59,967 bases of DNA. It comes from Aneurinibacillus aneurinilyticus ATCC 12856 (GTDB lineage Bacteria > Bacillota > Bacilli > Aneurinibacillales > Aneurinibacillaceae). The stretch covers positions 1 through 59,967 of the forward strand of contig NZ_KE952804.1 in the NCBI RefSeq assembly GCF_000466385.1, read 5' to 3'. The first letter of the stretch is position 1; each line of letters starts with the position of its first letter. The translations under genes and the position numbers were made by a program. Shown piece after piece: positions 44,566 through 52,931 of this stretch. The notes beneath the pieces are model-generated. The model ran no database searches, was not told where the DNA came from, and worked only from the letters and a program-made list of their open reading frames with translations.

Positions 44566-44586
44566 CCGACCTTTGCTGTTTTATAA

Positions 44587-44624
44587 AAAGCTCCGTGTAT
44601 CGCGTAGAAGATACACGGAGCTTT
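44587..44624. terminator. Bidirectional terminator between ktrC and nupC
   Basis: Perfect 15-bp stem AAAGCTCCGTGTATC/GATACACGGAGCTTT with an eight-base loop; A-rich on the left, T-rich on the right, serving the two converging genes. Confidence 0.9.
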
Positions 44625-44630
44625 CTGTCT

Positions 44631-45824
44631 TTACAGAAATAGCCCGATAATTGTCCCCGACAGAATGGATGCCAAGGTGGAACCATACAGCAGTTTCATA
44701 CCGAATGTAGCTACTTCATTGCCTTTCTTCTCATTTAGTGCCCGTACAGCACCGGTAATAATACCGACTGAGCTGAAATTGGCAAAGCTAACTAGGAAAA
44801 CAGAGACGATGCCTATCGTTCTTTCCGATAGCTGTCCAGCGATATCCTTAAAGCTGAGCATGGCGACGAATTCGTTCGTCACAAGCTTAGTTGCCATAAT
44901 GCTACCAGCCCGCACCGCTTCGCTTGCTGGTACACCCATCAAGAATGCGATCGGAGCGAAAATATAGCCCAATACATCCTGGAAAGAGATATGGAAAACA
45001 AGCGTAAATAAGTAATTAATTAAATTGATTAGCGCAATAAAGCCGATGAGCATCGCTGCCACAATAATGGCGATTTTTAACCCATCCATAATGCTTTCGC
45101 CAATCATTTGGAAGAAGGTTAGCTTCTCCTCTTTTTCTTCCGCAGCCTCAACTAATTGTACATCATCTTCATCCTCGGTGCGGTACGGATTGATAATGTT
45201 GGCGACAATTAAGGCTGATAAGATGTTGAGTATGATGGCCACTACGACATAACGTGGGTTTAGCATCGTCATATAAGCACCGACAATCGCAATACTGACC
45301 GCACTCATCGCTGATGTACACAATGTATATAAGCGTCTCTTAGAGATGAGATCCAATTCCCGCTTGGCCGTCAGGAACACCTCTGATTGTCCTAATATGG
45401 CGGAAGAAACGGCAATATAATTCTCGAGTCGTCCCATGCCGTTAATTTTGCTAATGGCAAAACCGACATATTTGATGATGAGTGGTAGAATTTTCAAGTG
45501 ATTCAAGATGCCGATAAGCACGGAGATGAAAATGATCGGTAGTAGCACATCTAGAAAAAAGTTTGATACACCCGGGTTTTCAAGACCGCCAAATACGAAG
45601 TCAACCCCTTGAATGCCGATTTCCACCAGCTTGGCGAATACTTTGGCAACATAGCTGACTAAGACCACGCCTCCTTTGGTGTTCAACAATAAGAAGGCCA
45701 GTACAATTTGGGTTAGCAGCATAGCAACGATAGGCCGTACACGAATTCCTTTACGATTGTAGCTTGCGAGATATCCCAATATGAATACCAGTAGCAAACC
45801 GGTTAAGAAAAAAAGAATGTTCAC
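44631..45824 (-). CDS. nupC: Concentrative nucleoside transporter NupC
   Basis: 397 residues of the CNT family with about ten membrane segments. GQSEVFLTAKRELDLISKRRL near 155-175 (key GQSE), the gate domain, and NEFVAML near 325 bind nucleoside and cation. It imports pyrimidine or purine nucleosides with sodium or protons. Start GTG 45824 is set by GGAGGGGA six bases upstream; the open frame continues another 102 codons with no site and non-protein-like sequence. Confidence 0.92.
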   Translation of the reverse strand: MNILFFLTGLLLVFILGYLASYNRKGIRVRPIVAMLLTQIVLAFLLLNTKGGVVLVSYVAKVFAKLVEIGIQGVDFVFGGLENPGVSNFFLDVLLPIIFISVLIGILNHLKILPLIIKYVGFAISKINGMGRLENYIAVSSAILGQSEVFLTAKRELDLISKRRLYTLCTSAMSAVSIAIVGAYMTMLNPRYVVVAIILNILSALIVANIINPYRTEDEDDVQLVEAAEEKEEKLTFFQMIGESIMDGLKIAIIVAAMLIGFIALINLINYLFTLVFHISFQDVLGYIFAPIAFLMGVPASEAVRAGSIMATKLVTNEFVAMLSFKDIAGQLSERTIGIVSVFLVSFANFSSVGIITGAVRALNEKKGNEVATFGMKLLYGSTLASILSGTIIGLFL

Positions 45825-46042
45825 TTGCTGTCCCCTCCACGGTGTATAATAAGTAAAGTAAGAAAGCTTTCCTCCTCCATGCAATGTAGGTTGGCTTACT
45901 TGTTTATTTTTCCCATAGAAAGGCCAATGAAAACAGAGCTTTTTAAAATTAGCAGTCCAATCGTTCAGGCCGTCTGAAAAAATAGAAGAAATGATTAGGC
46001 CAGCAGAGGAGGATGAAAGATAGCATGGAAAGGAGAAGAGAC

Positions 46043-46441
46043 ATGCAAAGAAAAAAAAGAAGATATGTCTTTTTCGTAGCCTTTTTGCTGATGTTTGTTG
46101 GTGCATGCGCTGCACAGGGAGATAAAGCACCTGCTGTCATGCCACTGGAAATCGAACTGACCATAAAACCGGAAACGATACATATAGGTGAAAAAGCAAC
46201 AATCGAAGCCATGGTCATACAGGGTAAGAAAGAAGTAGCAGATGCGAACGAAGCCGTATTCGAAATCAGCAAACATAATGAGAAAAACCATGAAGAAGTG
46301 GTAGCCAGCGCAAAAGGAAATGGGGTATATGCGATTGAAAAGACGTTTTCTGAAAAAGGTACCTACACGATTAAAGCAAGAATAACAGCTGGGGATTTGA
46401 CAGCTGTAACCAGCCAAAACATTAAAGTGAAGGAAAAATAA
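46043..46441 (+). CDS. YtkA-like lipoprotein
   Basis: About 132 residues with a lipoprotein signal (KRRYVFFVAFLLMFVGACAA; lipobox VGAC, Cys near 18) and a single beta-sandwich YtkA/FixH-like domain (PLEIELTIKPETIHIGEKATI near 30-50, cited in part). Such domains occur in copper and cytochrome oxidase-related proteins; the role here is unknown. ATG 46043 follows AAAGGAG; ATGs at 46013 and 46025 are in frame but poorly spaced from AGAGGAGG. Confidence 0.72.
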   Translation: MQRKKRRYVFFVAFLLMFVGACAAQGDKAPAVMPLEIELTIKPETIHIGEKATIEAMVIQGKKEVADANEAVFEISKHNEKNHEEVVASAKGNGVYAIEKTFSEKGTYTIKARITAGDLTAVTSQNIKVKEK

Positions 46442-46729
46442 TAAAAAAAGCAAATGCTCATAAAACGAAAAAACTTTTGATACATAATTGTAATGTTATA
46501 CTGGTATGCTTACAGCATAGGAAATGACACCATTCTTACGTAAATACCTACTTTTATTAAATGGAAGGGAGGGAGCTGTCTTTTTTGTTCACGAATATGT
46601 CTTATCTTTTATAGAAAAAACTCCTGACAAGATATGTTCTTATCAGGAGTTTTTTCATATAGGCACAGAACGATGGACGCAGCAGGATGGAGGAGAAAAG
46701 GTGCCCGCCCTGCTTCTTGTTATTGTATA
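46442..46729. other. Gap with a possible short transcript
   Basis: A promoter-like pair TTTTGA / TATACT (46475-46480, 46497-46502, 16-bp spacer) and the terminator at 46615-46655 would bound a transcript of about 150 nt carrying no convincing gene. The open frame 46524-46748 runs through the terminator stem and is not credible. Confidence 0.3.
46615..46655. terminator. Bidirectional terminator between the YtkA-like gene and lysP
   Basis: AAAAAACTCCTGA-AAGA / TTCTT-TCAGGAGTTTTTT, nearly perfect with a four-base loop; A-run and T-run on both sides. Confidence 0.9.
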
Positions 46730-48229
46730 TTACGATTTACTTTCCTGACTGAAATCACAGGCTTTCAAAGGAACTATCTTTGTTTTATTGATGAATTTAT
46801 AGCCCATCCAAAGGAGTAAGAATAAGGGCAGGCCGATATAAGATACAAGGATGCCGTTCCAATCGATAGTCTCTCCGAGAAACGCATTATAATTTTGACC
46901 AAATATGATGATGATGCACAGGATGAAAGCAAAGATCGGTCCGAACGGGAACCACTTTGCCCTATACGGCAAATCGCGTAACTCCATTCCTTGGGCTACG
47001 TAAGCCTTGCGAAACCGATAATGACAAATCGCAATTCCCACCCACGCAATAAAACCGGACATACCGCTGGCGTTAAGCAACCATATGTATACTACGCCAT
47101 CGCCGAACAGTGAACTTAAAAAAGCCAGCATCCCTACAAGACAGGTAACGTACAGCGCGTTAGCCGGAATGCCGCGTTTGTTGACTTTTGAAAGAAATTT
47201 TGGTGCTTTACCTTCCTCTGCCAATACCCACAGCATCCGAGCACAGGCATACATACCAGAGTTTCCTGCAGAAAGCACAGATGTCAGGATGACAGTATTC
47301 ATAACTGCTGCAGCAAATGCGAAGCCTGCTTTTTCAAAAACAAGAGTGAAAGGGCTTACAGCAATGTTTTCGATATCGGCACTGACCAAGCGGTTATCTG
47401 TGTATGGAATAAGCAGACCAATTACAATAATAGAAAGAATATAGAAAAGAAGAATGCGCCAGAAAACCTGACGTATTGCTTTCGGTACGGTTTTTCTCGG
47501 ATTTTCACTTTCTCCGGCCGCAATACCAACCAACTCTGTTCCTTGAAACGAGAAGCCGGCGATCATGAATACACCAAGAATGGCCATAAAGCCGCCATGA
47601 AAAGGTGCGTCACCTATCGTGAAATTTTTGAATCCGACCGCTTCTCCACCCATAATTCCGACTATCATCGCAAGCCCTATAACAATGAAGGCGATAATTG
47701 AAATTACTTTAATAAGGGCAAACCAATATTCGCCTTCCCCGTACCCTTTAACAGATAGGAAGTTCAAGCCGAACATAATGCCCAGGAATAGTACGCTCCA
47801 TAATAAGGAAGAACTGTCCGGAAACCAAAATTTCATGATAAGAGCACCGGCTGCGATTTCCACTGCGATAGTGACTGCCCAGTTGTACCAGTAATTCCAT
47901 CCGAGTGCAAAGCCCAGGGCCGGGTCAACAAAGCGGGTCGCGTATGTGCTGAACGAACCGGATACCGGGAGAAGCGTAGCCATCTCTCCCAAACTAGTCA
48001 TTAGAAAATAAACCATAATGCTGATAGCCAGGTACGCCACAAGTGCTCCACCCGGCCCGGCGGAGTTAATGGTGGCACCGCTTGCAAGAAAAAGGCCGGT
48101 TCCAATAGAACCACCGATAGCAATCATTGTCATGTGCCGTGCTTTTAAACCACGGTGCAGATGGTGTGACTCGGTTGCAGGAGCAGCCGTGTCAGCCGTG
48201 TCTTCTGTTCGTAATGGAAGTTGACTCAT
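46730..48229 (-). CDS. lysP: LysP-like amino acid permease
   Basis: 499 residues of the APC superfamily with twelve membrane segments. MIAIGGSIGTGLFLASG near 35 binds substrate; ALGWNYWYNWAVTIAVEIAAG near 107-127 and SFQGTELVGIAAGESENPRK near 220 match E. coli LysP closely. It probably imports lysine; other amino acids are possible. The N terminus is hydrophilic and cytosolic. GAGGTG precedes the ATG. No lysine riboswitch motif was found in the leader. Confidence 0.85.
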   Translation of the reverse strand: MSQLPLRTEDTADTAAPATESHHLHRGLKARHMTMIAIGGSIGTGLFLASGATINSAGPGGALVAYLAISIMVYFLMTSLGEMATLLPVSGSFSTYATRFVDPALGFALGWNYWYNWAVTIAVEIAAGALIMKFWFPDSSSLLWSVLFLGIMFGLNFLSVKGYGEGEYWFALIKVISIIAFIVIGLAMIVGIMGGEAVGFKNFTIGDAPFHGGFMAILGVFMIAGFSFQGTELVGIAAGESENPRKTVPKAIRQVFWRILLFYILSIIVIGLLIPYTDNRLVSADIENIAVSPFTLVFEKAGFAFAAAVMNTVILTSVLSAGNSGMYACARMLWVLAEEGKAPKFLSKVNKRGIPANALYVTCLVGMLAFLSSLFGDGVVYIWLLNASGMSGFIAWVGIAICHYRFRKAYVAQGMELRDLPYRAKWFPFGPIFAFILCIIIIFGQNYNAFLGETIDWNGILVSYIGLPLFLLLWMGYKFINKTKIVPLKACDFSQESKS

Positions 48230-48695
48230 GTAACACCTCGTTTAATGTAGTCGTTGCGCAATAATAAGCGAACGCCAAAATGTGAAAGTATATGAATGTA
48301 TTGTTTATCAACCTCCTTGTAGCAAGAAATAATAGAATTAACTAAATTTTATCGCAAATCATGCGCCAATTTTTAATAAGGAGACGTAACGCTTATCATT
48401 TGAGAGTAAATATGTATTTTTAGTTAAAAAATGTAATTAATTTGAGAGAAAATGCTTGAAATAACATTATTTTTATTACTTTATGGCTTTTATTGATTTG
48501 TTGGAAGAAGTTGAGTGGATATAATTACAATTTTATCCTGCAAAAAAACTGTAAAAAAGCAAAAAAAATGGCGGAGAAATGCTGTTTTTTTTGCGCTTGT
48601 AACATAGTATGTACATGGATAATCAAAAGGCGTATAAATTGGTTAACTAAAAATCAATTGAAAATGAGAAAAGACTGCCGTATTTCGAACAGCAG
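48230..48695. other. 466-bp gap upstream of lysP
   Basis: AT-rich. It must hold the lysP promoter on the minus strand but no clear -35/-10 pair stands out. AAGGAGGTTGATAAAC on the minus strand near 48325 looks like a ribosome binding site but no start codon follows at usable distance. Two terminator-like repeats are listed separately. Confidence 0.5.
48559..48594. terminator. A8/T8 inverted repeat
   Basis: GCAAAAAAAATGGC / GCTGTTTTTTTTGC with an eight-base loop; symmetrical, could end transcripts on either strand. Confidence 0.5.
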
Positions 48696-48697
48696 TC
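48662..48697 (-). terminator. Terminator of the XRE gene
   Basis: On the minus strand GACTGC / GCAGTC with a 13-base loop, then TTTTCTCATTTT. The stem overlaps the gene's stop codon. Confidence 0.65.
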
Positions 48698-48896
48698 AGG
48701 CATTTTCGTCCCAGAATAAATCGTTTAAGGTTTTGGATAATGCTTTACAAATGGCAACACATAAACTGAGGCTCGGATTATATTTACCTAGCTCAATGAG
48801 TCCAATGGTTTGTCTTGATACCCCCACAAGCTGTGCTAACTCTTCTTGTGACAAGTCTTTCTCAACCCTCGCCAGTTTTAATCGCATATTTTTCAT
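48696..48896 (-). CDS. Small XRE-family regulator
   Basis: 66 residues, almost all a single HTH_3 domain: RVEKDLSQEELAQLVGVSRQ and TIGLIELGKYNPSLSL, ending NDLFWDE, the pattern of YozG/YvaO-like mini-regulators. GAGGTGATAACTC precedes the ATG. It lies 28 bp downstream of a membrane protein gene on the same strand; this pairing of a short XRE regulator with a DUF-type membrane protein is common in Firmicutes. Confidence 0.9.
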   Translation of the reverse strand: MKNMRLKLARVEKDLSQEELAQLVGVSRQTIGLIELGKYNPSLSLCVAICKALSKTLNDLFWDENA

Positions 48897-48924
48897 GAGT
48901 TATCACCTCGCCTAGCTCTATCCC

Positions 48925-49434
48925 TTACTCGTCTAAATCTTTATCGATTACTTTTTTACTAGCCTTATATGCTAAAGCATGTAAGATTGCCAAAATGCCA
49001 ACAAAAAATGGAATGTAAATCATTAAAGAAGCAAAAAATACGAGAATGAAATACCATAATGATTGCGCATTACCCTCTCCATACATTAGAGCGCTTTTTA
49101 TCCCAAAAAATGTAGCCATAACAACACCAAAACCTAAACCCCAAATCATATTTTTCTTGTTCATGGAAAGTTTACTTGTTCGATCGTGCACCTCTACTTC
49201 ATCTGAGTATAAGCCAAGGAACACTGCTCTAATTCCATAGTATAGAGCGGTTAAGAATAAGATGCTTAGTTCCGTAATGGCAGATCCTATGTTTAGACCA
49301 TAAATAATGCATTTTGTGACAACGGATATGGAACATAATAATATTGCTACTATATATGCTTCTTTATAAAGCATGTTTCTAGTGTGTACAATTCTTTCAT
49401 CCATTGCTGCCCTTTTGGTGTTAAATAATTTCAT
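48925..49434 (-). CDS. Four-helix membrane protein paired with the XRE regulator
   Basis: 169 residues. A cytosolic start (KLFNTKRAAMDERIVHTRN) is followed by four membrane segments at about 27-46, 53-72, 95-112 and 125-150. It resembles the DUF6773-type proteins encoded beside short XRE regulators; function unknown, possibly a membrane sensor or antagonist. AAGGAGGTTGGTTAAAA precedes the ATG. Confidence 0.75.
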   Translation of the reverse strand: MKLFNTKRAAMDERIVHTRNMLYKEAYIVAILLCSISVVTKCIIYGLNIGSAITELSILFLTALYYGIRAVFLGLYSDEVEVHDRTSKLSMNKKNMIWGLGFGVVMATFFGIKSALMYGEGNAQSLWYFILVFFASLMIYIPFFVGILAILHALAYKASKKVIDKDLDE

Positions 49435-49651
49435 TTTTAACCAACCTCCTTAATTATTCCTTAAGCTGCTTTAGTGATATTATATAACATACATGTCTTT
49501 ATGACAAATATATATTGCATTTTTAAATATATTTTTGTCTTTTTGATAATAAACCTGAAATTCCAGCTACCTGAATATTGGCTAATCCTTCAAATGGAGA
49601 GTGAAATAATGTGCCTTGATGGAGAAAGAATAGAACGGGAGGAGTAAACAA

Positions 49652-49938
49652 GTGAATGCAAAAAATAATTCGAAAAATAGCAAATGCATTTTGCATCAAG
49701 AAAACAAAGATTGGTTAAATCAGGATGGCTGCCGAACGGTATTACAGGATTTTTATTAACAGCAATAACTGTGAATTTTGCATTTCAGGGAACAGAGCTA
49801 ATAGGAATGGGCTGGATTTCCATTACCGCCTCCCAGCTTGCTTTTCGAAAAGAGTATGTAGCACAAGGTGGAAAAGTTGCGGATTTAAAATTTAAGACTT
49901 CTTATTTTAAGGCAGTGAAATTAAATTATAATAATTAA
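49652..49938 (+). pseudogene. Remnant of an APC-family amino acid permease
   Basis: A GTG (49652) with GGGAGGAG before it starts a frame reading NAKNNSKNSK; after a frameshift, 49684-49938 reads NGITGFLLTAITVNFAFQGT then ELIG joined to GWISITASQLAFRKEYVAQG. These correspond to the middle (FSFQGTELVG) and far C-terminal part (FRKAYVAQGMELRDL) of LysP-like permeases, so roughly 150-200 codons between them are missing. It cannot form a working transporter. Confidence 0.75.
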
Positions 49939-50090
49939 TATCTAGCCTGAAACCAAGTGATAAGTTACTATATTACTAGTGGATAAGAGTCTTACGTACC
50001 AATTGGTAAGCAGATAATGTAGATTCTTACTTAAATTTGCCGATAACATAATAGAGACAGAAGTGGGATAGAGGAAAGGAGCCGGAACAA

Positions 50091-51002
50091 ATGGCAATAG
50101 ACGATAAAAAGGGAATTTTGTTGGAGAGTGGGACAAATGAGCTGGAGATTATCGAATTTGGCATCTCAGGAGAAACATTCGGTATTAATGTAATCAAGGT
50201 ACGCGAGGTCATCAATCCTGTACCGGTAACACGTACACCGAAAATCCATCCCCATGTGATGGGAATTATTCAATTGCGCGGTGAAGTACTGACAGTTATC
50301 GATCTGGCAAAGGCGCTGGGCTATCCGCCGTCTGATCATCCGGAACAGGATAAATTGATTATCGCTGAATTGAATCAGATGAAAGTCGCGTTTTATGTGC
50401 ATTCTGTATCACGCATCCATCGGATTTCCTGGGAACAAATCGAGAAGCCGTCCGATTTGGCACGTGGCGTGGAAAGCAGTACAACCGGTGTTGTGAAAAT
50501 GGATGATCGTTTTATTCTGTTGCTTGATTTTGAGAAAGTAGTGGTAGATATCAGTCCGGAAGCAGGGATTAATGTCGGGCAGTTAAAAGATCTTGGAGCA
50601 CGCGATACGTCTGCTAAGCGTATTCTGTTGGCAGAAGACTCTGCAATTTTGCGTAAATTAATCGAAGAGACGCTGCATGAGGCAGGATATGTGCATATCG
50701 AAATCTGCCAGGATGGCAATGAAGCGTGGAACTACCTGGAACATTTGGCCCGTACTGAGCAGAACATAACTGAGCATATCCAGCTCGTTATTACCGATAT
50801 CGAGATGCCCAAGATGGACGGACACCATCTGACCAAGCGCATTAAAGAACACCCGGAGCTTCGTAAACTGCCGGTTGTCATCTTCTCTTCATTGATTACG
50901 GACGATCTTCGCCATAAGGGTGAGAAGGTAGGGGCAGATGCACAGGTCAGCAAGCCGGAAATCGTAAATCTGGTTAAGGTTATCGATAAATTAGTAGTGT
51001 AA
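50091..51002 (+). CDS. cheV: CheV chemotaxis coupling protein
   Basis: 303 residues, the usual CheV length. CheW domain at about 15-160 (INPVPVTRTPKIHPHVMGII and LRGEVLTVIDL) and a response-regulator receiver domain at about 178-303 with acidic pair EDS near 183, phospho-acceptor Asp near 235 in VITDIEMPKMDG and Lys in VSKPE near 290. It couples receptors to CheA and takes part in adaptation. GAAAGGAG precedes the ATG. A 52-codon gene follows. Confidence 0.95.
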   Translation: MAIDDKKGILLESGTNELEIIEFGISGETFGINVIKVREVINPVPVTRTPKIHPHVMGIIQLRGEVLTVIDLAKALGYPPSDHPEQDKLIIAELNQMKVAFYVHSVSRIHRISWEQIEKPSDLARGVESSTTGVVKMDDRFILLLDFEKVVVDISPEAGINVGQLKDLGARDTSAKRILLAEDSAILRKLIEETLHEAGYVHIEICQDGNEAWNYLEHLARTEQNITEHIQLVITDIEMPKMDGHHLTKRIKEHPELRKLPVVIFSSLITDDLRHKGEKVGADAQVSKPEIVNLVKVIDKLVV

Positions 51003-51056
51003 TTAGAAAGAATTCGGTCATACTAAAGGCAGTGTCTGGATAAAGGAGGCGCAGCA

Positions 51057-51215
51057 ATGACCGACCGAAACAAGCGACAGGCGATGGAGATGACGCATCC
51101 GCGCAGCCAACCGTCACGCCTTGATCAGTATGGCCGGGATGGGGAGATTCCTCTCACAGGACAGGAGCCGCCAAAAGCAGTATCTATGGCGGAAGCTGAA
51201 GAGGGCCGGGAATAG
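51057..51215 (+). CDS. 52-residue hydrophilic protein after cheV
   Basis: MTDRNKRQAMEMTHPRSQ at the start and EAEEGRE at the end; no hydrophobic segment, no Cys, rich in Pro, Arg, Gln and Glu, likely disordered. AAAGGAGG seven bases before the ATG and a strong terminator directly after support a real gene, probably transcribed with cheV (54 bp away). I do not recognise it. Confidence 0.7.
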   Translation: MTDRNKRQAMEMTHPRSQPSRLDQYGRDGEIPLTGQEPPKAVSMAEAEEGRE

Positions 51216-51225
51216 TAACAAATGA

Positions 51226-51270
51226 AAAAGAAGCCTTACGGTATATAGACACCGTGGGGCTTCTTTTTTG
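51226..51270 (+). terminator. Terminator after cheV and the small gene
   Basis: AAAGAAGCC-ACGGT / ACCGT-GGCTTCTTT with a short loop and TTTTTT. Confidence 0.88.
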
Positions 51271-51276
51271 AATAAT

Positions 51277-51504
51277 CTATGTTTCAGAAGACGATGCAAT
51301 TTTATCGAGCAATTGTTCAAGAGCGGTTTCTGCCATAGATTGCAGCCGAACATCGATCGGATGAAATGGCAGTGTTTCGATAACGAAGTTAGGTACGATA
51401 ACGCAGTACATGCCTGCTCGTTTGGCAGCCAGTGCCCCGTTAGGTGAGTCTTCGAACGCAATCGCCTGTTCAGGTTTTACACCTATTCTGCGAAAACCTA
51501 AGGT
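51277..51504 (-). pseudogene. C-terminal remnant of a HAD-family phosphatase
   Basis: On the minus strand the frame reads GVKPEQAIAFEDSPNGALAA then KRAGMYCVIVPN, the motif IV and following region of beta-phosphoglucomutase-like HAD phosphatases (YhcW type), and ends at TAG 51277. It has no start; an in-frame stop lies just upstream and the N-terminal catalytic Asp motif is absent. The 3' end of the SIMPL gene now abuts it. Confidence 0.8.
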
Positions 51505-52275
51505 TTAATAAGAGTACGTTACAGTAACGGAACTTCCCACCTTTAGTTCGCCTGGATAGACCTGGCTTCCGCCGTTTATGGCTTTTTCGCTAGCGGGCAT
51601 GCTATCTGCGCGTACCTGGGAATACATAATAGGTGGTGTCGGTGAGGTGCCGTCTGAGATTTGTACAGCGCCCTTAATTGTTACGCCTGCTCGTTTGGCG
51701 ATGCGCTCGGCCTTCTGACGGGCATTATCGAGTGCAGCATCTGTTGCATCCAACCGGTGCGCCTCCATTTTTTCAGAACTGAATGAGACATTGTCAATCC
51801 GATTTGCCCCGGCTGCTGTTGCCGCGTCCATTAGCGGGCCGACTCCTGCCAGATCACGATAAGTTACTTGAATGATCTGCTCTACCTGATAGCCCCTTAG
51901 CTGTTGCTTATTATTATCCCAGGAATAGTCCGGCATCGTGGAGAAACGGACGGTTTGAATATCCTTGGCCGGAACGTTTCGTTTTTCTAGTGCTGTCTTT
52001 ATTGCCTTGAATTGTACAGCGTTTTTCTCCTGTGCTTCCTGGGCAGTTTTGCCGGTAGTGTTAAGGCCCAACTGAATATAGGCAATATCCGGCTGTACGG
52101 TTACTTCACCATAGCCACTCACGGTAATCGTACGCAATCCTACCGTACTTACAGCGTTTGCCTGCGATTCGGCTGTCGCAGCATGGGCAGCAGGAGCTGT
52201 GGCCAGCCCTGTGAAGAGTACGGCACCAAGTAGCGTTGTACAGCCTAAAGTCTTTATGCTTTTTGAGATAATCAT
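51505..52275 (-). CDS. Secreted SIMPL-domain (DUF541) protein
   Basis: 256 residues with a Sec signal peptide (hydrophobic GCTTLLGAVLFTGLATA, cleavage likely after AHA near 33) and a SIMPL/YggE domain: ITVSGYGEVTVQPDIAYIQL near 49-68, LRGYQVEQIIQVTYRDL near 128 and ARQKAERIAKRAG-like near 186. E. coli YggE is linked to oxidative stress; the precise activity is unknown. AAAGGGGAGAAG precedes the ATG. Confidence 0.88.
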   Translation of the reverse strand: MIISKSIKTLGCTTLLGAVLFTGLATAPAAHAATAESQANAVSTVGLRTITVSGYGEVTVQPDIAYIQLGLNTTGKTAQEAQEKNAVQFKAIKTALEKRNVPAKDIQTVRFSTMPDYSWDNNKQQLRGYQVEQIIQVTYRDLAGVGPLMDAATAAGANRIDNVSFSSEKMEAHRLDATDAALDNARQKAERIAKRAGVTIKGAVQISDGTSPTPPIMYSQVRADSMPASEKAINGGSQVYPGELKVGSSVTVTYSY

Positions 52276-52362
52276 TATTCTTCTCCCCTTTGTCCGTATC
52301 GTTATCTGTATGACGGTACTTTGTTGGGAAAAGTTGCAAAAGACTTACAAACGCTTATTTGT

Positions 52363-52668
52363 TTATGCTTGAATACGGAACCGGGTGATTTGATCCCAAA
52401 GGCCTTCACGAGCGAGAATCTCCGCTTGTTTGTCCCCGATTAAGTCGAAGTGTGGAAATTCTTCACGCAGATGCAGGTGTTTACGCTCAAGTCCATACGC
52501 TTCTCCCCAGTTGAGCAGAGCATTCAAATCTGCACACCCTGCTTTTGTGACCGTTTTGATGTTCGGATAGCGCGGATGCAGCCAGAAATGAGTTAGAAGT
52601 GATACTTCCCCTTGCCGTACTTTTGCCTTCCAGGCGGCAAGTTCTGTGCGTGTAATGCCGAAAGCCAC
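52363..52668 (-). CDS. YneQ-like hypothetical protein
   Basis: 101 residues, cytosolic, with LTHFWLHPRYPNIKTVTKAG (24-43) and EEFPHFDLIGDKQ (69-81), conserved in a small Bacillales family that I recall as YneQ. No function known; Cys 45 (AGCADL) and several His could suggest metal binding but this is speculation. The start is GTG 52668 with AAGGGGGGG about ten bases upstream. Confidence 0.7.
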   Translation of the reverse strand: MAFGITRTELAAWKAKVRQGEVSLLTHFWLHPRYPNIKTVTKAGCADLNALLNWGEAYGLERKHLHLREEFPHFDLIGDKQAEILAREGLWDQITRFRIQA

Positions 52669-52851
52669 GTAATGCTGCCCCCCCTTCTGGATTGCAGGCA
52701 GGCAATAGAGTGAAGCTGCCCGCTTTATTAAATAAGTATAATAAATAACACTTTATATTTCGACTTGTACATGCTGATTATCCATATACCAAAAAAAGAG
52801 CACCGATATATCAAGCAGATACATTTGTCGAAAGGTTGCATTTGGTAAAAT

Positions 52852-52859
52852 GGTATAAT
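52852..52859 (+). promoter_or_regulatory. Extended -10 promoter of hflX
   Basis: TGGTATAAT (extended -10 TGN followed by TATAAT) 72 bp before the GTG; no good -35 at the usual distance. Confidence 0.6.
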
Positions 52860-52931
52860 AACAAAGTGCTTTCGTGCAAAATGGCGCGTAAGTGAAGGAT
52901 TTTACGCTTTATTCTATTCAAGGAGGCGTTT

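Noticed and set aside
45821-45880. 19-codon upstream ORF whose TGA overlaps the nupC GTG
   Set aside because: No Shine-Dalgarno before its ATG; the overlap is probably chance.
46524-46748. 74-codon plus-strand frame
   Set aside because: It reads straight through a strong bidirectional terminator and into lysP.
48230-48480. Lysine riboswitch before lysP
   Set aside because: No L-box core motifs were found on the minus strand.
48493-48915. 140-codon plus-strand frame opposite the XRE gene
   Set aside because: Antisense to a well-supported XRE gene and AT-rich non-protein-like start.
51114-51461. 115-codon minus-strand frame
   Set aside because: It overlaps the small gene after cheV and a terminator; the neighbouring frame carries the real HAD remnant.
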